Positions 7,479 through 14,800 of a stretch of DNA of 19,504 bases are shown in pieces (within the stretch, counting starts at the first letter, position 1; every line of letters begins with the position of its first letter). A program made the translations under genes and the position numbers. The stretch comes from Lachnospiraceae bacterium UBA3785 (GTDB taxonomy: Bacteria; Bacillota; Clostridia; Lachnospirales; Lachnospiraceae). Under the pieces are notes generated by a model that saw only the letters and a list, made by a program, of their open reading frames with translations, did no database searches and was not told the DNA's origin. The DNA lies in contig DFFD01000089.1 of assembly GCA_002369495.1 (NCBI GenBank), forward strand, positions 1 to 19,504, read 5' to 3'.

Positions 7479-8060
7479 TTACTCTTCGTCACGGAATGTG
7501 AGCGAGTCGTCGGTCATCTCGTCCACGATCGCGAGAGAGTGCAGATTCACGCCGCTTTCGCGGAGTTCTTTGCCGCCCTTCTGGAAACCTTTCTCGATGA
7601 CAATGCCGACGCCCTCGAGCGTCGCGCCGGCCGCCTCGATGATCTCGATGAGACCCTTGACGGCGCAGCCGTTCGCGAGGAAATCGTCGATGATGAGGAC
7701 GCGGTCCTCCGGACCTAGAAATTTCTTCGAAAGGATCACGTCGTAGGTGATGCCTTTGGTGTAGGAGTGGACCTTGGCGGTGTACTGGCCGCCGTCCAGG
7801 TTGAGGCTTTTTGTCTTCTTGGCGAAGACGACGGGGCAGTTGTCGAAGTATTGGGCGGCGATGCAGGCGATGCCGATGCCGGAGGCTTCGATCGTGACGA
7901 TCTTGTTGACCGGGCGGTCGGCGAAGAGGCGTTTGAACTCTTTGCCCAACTCGCCGATGAACGCGATGTCCATCTGGTGGTTCAGGAAACTGTCGACTTT
8001 CAGTATCTCGCCGGGGCGCACCTGCCCGTCTTTTTTGATCCGTTCCTCAAGAAGCTTCAT
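7479..8060 (-). CDS. xpt: Xanthine phosphoribosyltransferase
   Basis: A 193-residue cytoplasmic purine salvage enzyme that makes XMP from xanthine and PRPP. The PRPP-binding loop is [13 protein letters not shown] at 121-133. The N-terminus [13 protein letters not shown] and the [13 protein letters not shown] segment (57-69) are typical of Xpt, and the length equals the family norm. The frame is open for 22 more codons upstream, but ATG at 8058-8060 is chosen because GGGAGG lies just before it and it matches the family N-terminus. It is the first gene of the operon xpt, UDP-sugar pyrophosphorylase, NYN gene. The leader from the predicted promoter is only about 30 bases, too short for the purine riboswitch that controls xpt in Bacillus subtilis. 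Confidence 0.92.
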   Translation of the reverse strand: MKLLEERIKKDGQVRPGEILKVDSFLNHQMDIAFIGELGKEFKRLFADRPVNKIVTIEASGIGIACIAAQYFDNCPVVFAKKTKSLNLDGGQYTAKVHSYTKGITYDVILSKKFLGPEDRVLIIDDFLANGCAVKGLIEIIEAAGATLEGVGIVIEKGFQKGGKELRESGVNLHSLAIVDEMTDDSLTFRDEE

Positions 8061-8097
8061 GGTTTTCCTCCCTCGTGCGTAAAAAATGCTCACTGAC

Positions 8098-8126
8098 AAT
8101 GTAGCACGGATTCGGGGAAAAAACAA
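8098..8126 (-). promoter_or_regulatory. Promoter of the xpt operon
   Basis: Read on the minus strand, TTGTTT (8121-8126) is followed after 17 bases by TACATT (8098-8103). Transcription would start near 8090, giving a leader of about 30 bases with the GGGAGG site. The promoter begins right beside repeat array C. Confidence 0.6.
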
Positions 8127-8140
8127 CTCAAATCGAGTCA

Positions 8141-8284
8141 GGGACGGTTCCCAGGGTTGGTTCCCAAAACCTCAGGGACGGTTCCCCGGGATCGATTCCC
8201 AGGGACGGTTCCCAGGGACGGTTCCCCGGGATCGATTCTCTTTGAGAATCGATTCCCAGGAACCGTCCCCCAGGAACCGTCCCC
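8141..8284. repeat. GGGACGGTTCCC repeat array C with ATCGAT palindromes
   Basis: Four plus-strand copies of GGGACGGTTCCC (8141-8152, 8175-8187, 8202-8213, 8215-8227) and two inverted copies GGAACCGTCCCC (8259-8270, 8273-8284) are present, with one decayed copy near 8153-8164. Interleaved is a second unit, GGGATCGATTCYC (8188-8200, 8228-8240) with its inverse at 8244-8257. The centre 8215-8270 folds into a long imperfect hairpin with a TTT loop and one bulge. The array fills most of the gap between the divergent xpt and helicase promoters. The helicase frame is open across it by chance and should not be read as coding. Confidence 0.85.
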
Positions 8285-8295
8285 GCATCCCCGCG

Positions 8296-8324
8296 TTGAA
8301 ATATGTATACAGGTCTGTTATAAT
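8296..8324 (+). promoter_or_regulatory. Strong sigma-A promoter of the helicase gene, predicted leaderless
   Basis: TTGAAA (8296-8301), 17 bases, then a perfect TATAAT (8319-8324). The usual start point, seven bases past the -10, falls at 8331, the A of the helicase ATG. No Shine-Dalgarno sequence lies in the six intervening bases. Confidence 0.8.
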
Positions 8325-8330
8325 ACGTTC

Positions 8331-10718
8331 ATGAACGAAAACGAGAAAAAGCCGAAAGTCCGCACCTCCGTCCGCTCCCTGGTCGAATTCCTGATGAGGG
8401 GCGGCGACATCGACAGCCGGCTCGGCGGCGGATTCGACCGGGAGGCGATGCTCGCGGGCGGCCGCATCCACCGAAAACTGCAGAAACAGGAGACGGGAGA
8501 CTACCGCGCGGAGTACCCGCTGGTCCGGGAGACGGACGGCGGGGATTTTGTGCTGCGCATCGAAGGCCGCGCGGACGGCGTTTACACCGGCCCTGACGGG
8601 GTCAGGTGCATCGACGAGATCAAGGGCGTCTACGCGGAAATCGAGAAGATGGAGGGGCCTGTCCCCGTCCACCTTGCCCAGGCAAAATGCTACGCCGCGA
8701 TCCTCGCCGAGGACGAAAACCTCGAAAAAACCGGCGTCCGGATGACCTATGTGAACCTTGATTCGGAGCAGGTCCGCCGGTTCTTCTATACCTACGGGCG
8801 GGAAGAGCTCGCACAGTGGTACGAAGACCTGATCCGCGACTACAGCCGCTGGGCAGCCGCAGCGCAGGCCCGGAAGGAGGAGAGAGACAGGTCGATCGAG
8901 GCGCTTTCATTTCCCTATCCGTACCGGAAAGGGCAGAAGAACCTCATCGGGTCGGTCTACCGGACGATCCGCGACGGCGAGGTCCTCTTTCTCATGGCCC
9001 CGACCGGCGTCGGCAAGACACTCGCGACCGTGTACCCGGCCGTGAAGGCGCTGGCGGGCGGCATGGGGGAGCGCATTTTCTACCTGACCGGCAAGAACCA
9101 GACGCTGGCGGCTCCGGAGGAGGCATTTTCCCTGCTCAAAGCAAACGGCCTGCGCCTTACGAGCGTGCGGATCACCGCGAAGGAGAAGATCTGCCCGTTC
9201 TCGGAACCGAAATGCAGCCCGGAGGAGTGCGCCTTTGCGAGAGGGCATTTTGACCGGGTAAATGAAGCCCTCTTCGACGCGCTCGCCTCCTGCCGGACTT
9301 TCGACCGGGACACGATCCGCCGGATCGCGGAGGAACGGCAGGTCTGCCCGTTCGAGTTCTCGCTTGACCTGGCTTCCTTCGCGGACGCGATCCTCGGCGA
9401 TTACAACTATGCGTTCGATCCGGACGCTTCGCTGAAGCGCTTCTTCGGGGAAGGCGTGAAATCCGACGGAATCCTGCTCATCGACGAGGCCCACAACCTC
9501 ATTGACCGCGCGCGGGAGATGTTCAGCGCCAGGATCGTCAAGGAGGACGTCCTGGCGGCGAAAAGAACCGTGAAGCCGGTCAGCAAAAGAGCCGAGAAGG
9601 CGCTTGAGAAGCTCAACAAGGTAATGCTGAACCGGAAGAAGGAGCTGGGAGAGGGAGACAACTATCTGCTGATCCCGAATCCGGCACCCGAGGCCGAGGC
9701 GGCCCGGAGGGCACTTGAAGTCCTGGAGGAACTCTTCCAGGAGAAGAAGGACGGGAAGCTCTTTGAGGCGGTGAAGGATTTTTATTTTTCCCTGCGAACC
9801 TTCGTCCGCGTGTACGAGGAGGCCGACGGCGGCTACATGCATCATGCGGAGACGGACGAGGAGGGGCATTTTTCGCTCACGCTCATGAACATCGATCCGT
9901 CCGCGCAGCTGAAGAGAACGCTGGACAAGGCGCATGCGACGGTTTTCTTCTCAGCGACGCTCCTGCCGGTCACCTATTATAAAAAACTTCTTTGCGGGGA
10001 CGAGAACGCGAAGGCGGTCTACGCGGAGAGCTCCTTTAAAAATGAACAGCGCTGCATCGTCATCGGCAGCGACGTCACGACCCGCTACCGATCCCGCGGC
10101 CGGGCTGTCTCCGAGAAGATTGCCCGCTACATCAGGGAGGCTGCGCTCGCGAAGACCGGCAACTACATGGTTTTTTTCCCGTCCTACCGGTTTCTTCAGG
10201 ACGTGCTCAAGGTCTACCGGGAGACGATGGACTGCGAGGAGATCAACTGGGTGGCCCAGAGCCGGTACATGACGGAGATGGACAGGGAGATCTTCCTCGA
10301 AAATTTCTACGAGGAGCCCGAACGCTCCCTCGTCGGCTTCACGGTCATGGGCGGCGTCTTCGCGGAGGGGATCGACCTCACCGGGACGAGGCTGGTCGGC
10401 GCGATCGTCGTCGGGAACGGCCTGCCGCAGGTGGGGGTCGAGACGAATCTGATCGGCCGGTATTTTGAGGAGATCAGGAAGGGTGACGGGTTTGCATTTT
10501 CCTACCTGTACCCCGGCATGAACAAGGTGCTGCAGGCGGCCGGGCGCGTGATCCGGACGGCGGAAGACCGGGGCGTCATCGTGCTGCTCGATGAGCGGTT
10601 TCTCGAGAGGCAGTCGCTCGCGCTTTTCCCGCGCGAGTGGGAGGAATACACGGTCTGCACGGCTGAAAATGTCCGGGGAGTCCTGAAAGAATTCTGGGAG
10701 GAACAAGATGGAAACTGA
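8331..10718 (+). CDS. PD-(D/E)XK nuclease fused to XPD/DinG-type Fe-S helicase
   Basis: A 795-residue cytoplasmic protein. The N-terminal domain (about 10-140) is a Cas4/RecB-like PD-(D/E)XK nuclease: His47, Asp82 (EGRADGV), Glu96-Ile-Lys98 and the Gln117...Tyr121 motif. A superfamily 2 DEAD_2 helicase follows: Walker A APTGVGKT (223-230), DEAH box at 385-388, and motif VI QAAGRVIRT (735-743). Cysteines 288, 295, 300 and 339 are placed like the 4Fe-4S ligands of XPD and DinG; Cys321 is a further candidate. Family knowledge: such enzymes unwind DNA 5' to 3' in repair. Coupled cutting and unwinding is inferred. ATG 8331 is chosen because conserved homology starts about ten residues later and the promoter ends just before it. 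It overlaps the next gene by 11 bases. Confidence 0.88.
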   Translation: MNENEKKPKVRTSVRSLVEFLMRGGDIDSRLGGGFDREAMLAGGRIHRKLQKQETGDYRAEYPLVRETDGGDFVLRIEGRADGVYTGPDGVRCIDEIKGVYAEIEKMEGPVPVHLAQAKCYAAILAEDENLEKTGVRMTYVNLDSEQVRRFFYTYGREELAQWYEDLIRDYSRWAAAAQARKEERDRSIEALSFPYPYRKGQKNLIGSVYRTIRDGEVLFLMAPTGVGKTLATVYPAVKALAGGMGERIFYLTGKNQTLAAPEEAFSLLKANGLRLTSVRITAKEKICPFSEPKCSPEECAFARGHFDRVNEALFDALASCRTFDRDTIRRIAEERQVCPFEFSLDLASFADAILGDYNYAFDPDASLKRFFGEGVKSDGILLIDEAHNLIDRAREMFSARIVKEDVLAAKRTVKPVSKRAEKALEKLNKVMLNRKKELGEGDNYLLIPNPAPEAEAARRALEVLEELFQEKKDGKLFEAVKDFYFSLRTFVRVYEEADGGYMHHAETDEEGHFSLTLMNIDPSAQLKRTLDKAHATVFFSATLLPVTYYKKLLCGDENAKAVYAESSFKNEQRCIVIGSDVTTRYRSRGRAVSEKIARYIREAALAKTGNYMVFFPSYRFLQDVLKVYRETMDCEEINWVAQSRYMTEMDREIFLENFYEEPERSLVGFTVMGGVFAEGIDLTGTRLVGAIVVGNGLPQVGVETNLIGRYFEEIRKGDGFAFSYLYPGMNKVLQAAGRVIRTAEDRGVIVLLDERFLERQSLALFPREWEEYTVCTAENVRGVLKEFWEEQDGN

Positions 10719-11739
10719 TTTTGAGGCGCTGGTGCACCGATTTGAGCCGGCGGAGCTGTTCTACAAGGAGCTCACCGAGAAAAAAGCGGTCGGCGGGGAA
10801 ATCTACAGGGAGTATCTGAAAAGCCTCGACAGGGAACAGCTTGAGAGGGACGGACTTGTCGTGCCTGACATCCTCCCGCCGACGAGACGTTTCCCGGAGT
10901 ACCGGTCGATCTTTCCGGAAAATGCAGACATCGCCATCTGGAAGCACTCCCGCTACACGCCGGTCTTTATGCACACGCACGATTACTTCGAGATCATCTG
11001 CGTCGTCGAGGGGGAGGCCGTCAACCGCTTCGAGGGCGGCGAGCCGCAGAAGATGGTCCCCGGGGACGTCTGCATACTCCCGGACGGGACCGTCCACGAG
11101 CTCTCCGTGATGAGTGACGAGGGGATCGTGCTCAATATCATGCTGAAGAAGAGCACGTTCCGGTATGTGTTTTTCGACGTGCTCTCCTCGGACGACCTTT
11201 TTTCGAGGTTTTTCCACGACGCGCTCTACGGGGAATCCGGCACGCCTTACCTCTATTTCCGGGCCGGATCCGACCCGGACGTTGCGAACTGCATAAAAAG
11301 CATGTTCCTCGAATACTACAATCACAGGAAGTATCACGAGAAGGTAACAAAAGGTCAAGTTATCTGTCTTTTTGCCTACCTTCTGCGCGGCAGGGAGCAG
11401 TATCTGCTAGCCGGGGGAGAGCAGAAGAAGCTGGAGCTGCTGGAGTATATCCGGAAGCATTTCCTGGATGTGACGCTCGAGAGCGCCGCGGCTGATTTCG
11501 GGTACAGCAGCGCTTATTTCAGCCGGTATGTGCGTAAATTGACAGGAAGAACCTTCTCCGAGACCGTCATTGAACTGAGAATGGAGGCCGCAATGCGCCT
11601 TCTTCGGACAACATCGCTTCCGGTGAACCAGGTCAGCGAGATCACCGGCTACCGGAGCGAGGAGCATTTTACAAGACAGTTCAAGAAAATGAACGGAATG
11701 ACACCCTCCGCTTACCGAGGAGGAAATAAGAAGGAGTGA
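10708..11739 (+). CDS. AraC-family transcriptional regulator with cupin sensor
   Basis: A 343-residue DNA-binding regulator. A cupin domain occupies about 60-150 with His89, His91 and Glu95 (MHTHDYFE), the PGD turn at 118-120 and His130, the set that commonly holds a metal or a sugar ligand. The C-terminal two-helix-turn-helix AraC domain (about 240-340) includes FGYSSAYFSRYVRKLTG and ITGYRSEEHFTRQFKK, ending MTPSAYRGG. The ATG overlaps the helicase stop by 11 bases, with GGGAGG just upstream, so it is translationally coupled to the helicase. The SLH esterase gene follows on the same strand, and members of this family often control neighbouring carbohydrate genes. The effector is unknown, and control of the esterase is an inference. 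Confidence 0.88.
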   Translation: METDFEALVHRFEPAELFYKELTEKKAVGGEIYREYLKSLDREQLERDGLVVPDILPPTRRFPEYRSIFPENADIAIWKHSRYTPVFMHTHDYFEIICVVEGEAVNRFEGGEPQKMVPGDVCILPDGTVHELSVMSDEGIVLNIMLKKSTFRYVFFDVLSSDDLFSRFFHDALYGESGTPYLYFRAGSDPDVANCIKSMFLEYYNHRKYHEKVTKGQVICLFAYLLRGREQYLLAGGEQKKLELLEYIRKHFLDVTLESAAADFGYSSAYFSRYVRKLTGRTFSETVIELRMEAAMRLLRTTSLPVNQVSEITGYRSEEHFTRQFKKMNGMTPSAYRGGNKKE

Positions 11740-11765
11740 ATGTCAAATAAAATCAATTGAACCGG

Positions 11766-11806
11766 CATGATGCTTCATGTTACGCATGGCGCGAAGGGGG
11801 TATAAT
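11766..11806 (+). promoter_or_regulatory. Candidate promoter and operator of the SLH esterase gene
   Basis: A perfect TATAAT lies at 11801-11806, preceded by five G. At 17 bases upstream there is only TGTTAC (11778-11783), a poor -35, which would fit an activator-dependent promoter. An inverted repeat CATGA-4-TCATG (11766-11779) overlaps that position and could be a regulator site, possibly for the AraC protein encoded just upstream. The operator is speculative. Confidence 0.4.
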
Positions 11807-11824
11807 CAGTATGATACCATCTGT

Positions 11825-11862
11825 TGCGGCGGCTGCCCGAAACGATGCGGGCAGCCGCCGCA
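11825..11862 (+). promoter_or_regulatory. Perfect 15-bp hairpin in the leader of the SLH esterase mRNA
   Basis: TGCGGCGGCTGCCCG (11825-11839) pairs perfectly with 11848-11862 around an eight-base loop. It starts about 12 bases after the predicted transcription start and ends 9 bases before the AAGGAGG site (11872-11878). Only four T follow (11868-11871), so it is a poor terminator. It is better explained as a 5' stabilising hairpin or an attenuation element. It might also end the AraC transcript weakly. Confidence 0.65.
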
Positions 11863-11885
11863 GACTATTTTAAGGAGGAAACGCC

Positions 11886-14800
11886 ATGAAAAAACTGTTG
11901 AGTATCTTGCTGGCAGCGGCACTGGCTGTCGGACTTCTTCCGGCAGCGGCGCTCGCGGATACGGATACCGGGGCGGCGAGCCGCATCGAGGAAGCTGTCC
12001 TTGAAGCTTCCGGCGGTGCGGAAGAGGTCGGCGGAGGAGTCGGCCAGGACGCCATCGGCACTTCGTACAAGGTTTACCTGCCTGACAATTACGACGCAGG
12101 CCAGAAGTATCCCGCCGTCTACCTGATGCCTTACGACGGCTATTCGTCGGATCAGTACATCAGCGACGGGATCCAGGCGAAACTCGATGAGATCTTCGCA
12201 AGCGACAAGGCGGTCGATATGATCGTCATCATGCCGACGTTCCAGAAGGACGCGGATTACACCGCTGAGCTGGCGTCGCTCGTCGAGAACGTTGAGAGCA
12301 AGTATCCGGTCATCCCGGATCCGCACTACCGTGCGATCCTCGGCGTGAACGTCGGCGGCTACATGGCGATGGAGACCGCTCTTTTAACCAATTCGAGTAC
12401 CTTCTATTCGGTCGGCAGCCACATGGGCGACTTCACGACGGAGGCGAACCCCTACGTCGGGACCAAGGGCAGCATCGCCGATTACCTTGCCGGGCTTAAC
12501 AACCGCCAGGGTTCCCAGGTGTCGGGCGCTCACTATTTCTACATTGACGCTCCGAACGGCGATCCCTTAAGCACTGCGGCGGGCAGCACGTCGACGATCG
12601 GCGCCGCGCTCGAGAAAGCCTCCAACCCCTACTGGGCTTACGGCGGCAGCTATTACCTCTACAGCACTCCGAACCCGGACAGCGTCGAGTACTGCATCCT
12701 TGACGGAAATGCCGACGCCTCCTTCTACTTGAGCTCCCTCGAGCGCTCCCTGAACCGCTTCAGCAAACGCTTCACGGAAAGTCTGTTCGCCGGCGGGCTG
12801 AAGGTTACCCCGCAGGCCGTCACGTCCTCCGATGACACGATGACCGCGACGGTCTCCTTCACGATGAACGGCGAATTTGCCAAATATCTTGAGACGGTTC
12901 CGGATGTCAAGATCACCGTGACCATGTCCGATCCGGCGGACGGCAGCGTCCTCTACACGGATTCCGCGGTCGTCTCCGGCCTCGCTCTCGACGAGGAGAA
13001 GGAGCAGACCTTCACGCTGTCCCGCTCCGATATGGCCTCCGGCATCAACACGACCCTCTCCGCGACGGCTTCCTTCCTCGGCATGACCCAGGATCTCGCG
13101 AGCCTGTCCATGGTCAGCGTCCAGGATACCGGCACGGCGGACGACGAGCAGCTGGTTGACCTCATGGGCAACTGGTATTTCAAGGCATACAAGACCTATC
13201 GCCGCAACGATCCGACGGTCACAGAACTCGACCAGATCGCGAACATCACCCCGGACGTCTACGAGACATGGGGCGTTGTCCAGCCGGCGCTCGGCTGGTG
13301 GACCGGCGACTTCGACGCCTCCCTCGGCGGGCAGGATAACTACGGCGGCTACGCATGGTACGTGAGAACATTTGACCTCGCGGCTGATTTCCCGAAGGAA
13401 GGTCTGCTTCTCACGGTCGGCTACTTCGATGAGGCAAATGAAGTCTACGTGAACGGCAGCCTTGTCGGCTCCCTCGGCATGAGATACGACATCGCTCCGG
13501 GCATCGGCGTCTACGACGGCTCAAACCCGTGGGACGTCAACTGCGTCTACGACATCGATTCCTCGATCCTGAACTACGGCGGCACCAACACGATCGCGGT
13601 CCGCATGTGCAACTCCACGGGCGGCGGCGGCTGGTACGAAGGCCCGGTCGGCCTCTACTCCGTGGCAGCCTACAACAAGGCTTCCGGCAAGCCGTCCGTC
13701 TACGCCGATGACGCTCAGACGGAGGCGGTCCTCGCGGCGGCGGCAGTCCAGAAGGCAGCCCTCGAAGGCGAAGACTTCAACGCTTACATGGGCACCATGA
13801 GCCCTGACTTCTTCGAGTCCGGTTATGATCTTCAGCGCAAGCTCGACGAGATCGGCGCCTGGATGGAAAACTATGACGGCATCACGGTCACGGATACCGG
13901 AGCAGGCGTCTTTGTCGACGGCGATCTCTTCGATTACCAGGCGACAAGGACGATCAAGGGAACCAAGGACGGCGCCGAGGCTGTCATTTTCGAAGGCGAA
14001 GTCAACGATTACTACAAAGTTGAGGACGGCAAGGCGGTCATGTACGGCAGCCACAGCCGCTTCTTCCTCGACAGCTACTGGTCGGATGCGCTCGGCGCGG
14101 AGGAGACCTACCGGATCTATCTGCCAGAGGGCTATTTCGATCCTGAAAATGTAAAGCGCTACCCGACGCTCTACCTCTTCCATGGCATCAACTCGAGCTC
14201 GATGACCTACGCGATCGACCGCATCAATGAGGTCCTCGACGCAGCCATCGCGGCCGGCGAGATCCGCGAGATGATCGTGGTCATCCCGGATGATCCGACC
14301 AAGTCGAGCTTCTGGAGAAACCAGTACGCGACCATGGTCACCGATGACCTGCTTCCGACCGTCGATACGCGCTTCCGCACGATCGACGACGAGCGCTACC
14401 GCTTCACGGCCGGCTGCTCGATGGGCGGCGCGGGCTCCTACGGCATGGCCTTCACGAACCCGAACCTCTTCTCCGGCATGATCAGCTTCTACGGCGCGAT
14501 CAACTACGTGAACGGCACTGGTGTCGCGGCCGAGCTGCCGAAGGAGTATTTCGACCAGTACGCGATCTTCATGGCCTGCGGCAACCAGGATATGTACAAC
14601 TTCTACGACGTCCAGGAGCAGGTCAGCCGGATCTTCACGGAGAAGGGCATCGAGCATTATCACTATGTCGACAACGGCACGCACTCGACCACCTTCTATC
14701 TGCCGCTGTTCATCCCGGCCGTGCAGTATGTCCAGGCAAGACAGTATCAGACCACTGATGCCGGTACGATCCTGGGCGGCGAAGTTTCCGCCGAGAGAGA

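Noticed and set aside
8061..8100. Purine riboswitch ahead of xpt
   Set aside because: The predicted leader is only about 30 bases, and none of the conserved purine aptamer elements can be seen in 8061-8140.
8061..8126. Xpt starting 22 codons earlier at 8126
   Set aside because: The extension would span its own promoter, lacks a ribosome binding site and does not match Xpt N-termini.
8141..8284. CRISPR array
   Set aside because: The copies are in both orientations, have no uniform unique spacers and fold as nested palindromes; no cas genes are near. The Cas4-like domain of the helicase is part of a repair-type fusion, not a CRISPR locus.
8157..8330. N-terminal extension of the helicase starting at 8157
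   Set aside because: The extension is a translation of the GGGACGGTT array (repeated GTVPRD-like residues) and lies upstream of the promoter, so it cannot be in the mRNA.
11825..11862. Terminator of the AraC gene
   Set aside because: The stem is strong, but it is followed by GACTATTTT with only four T, and it lies downstream of a TATAAT that serves the esterase. It is kept as a leader hairpin instead.
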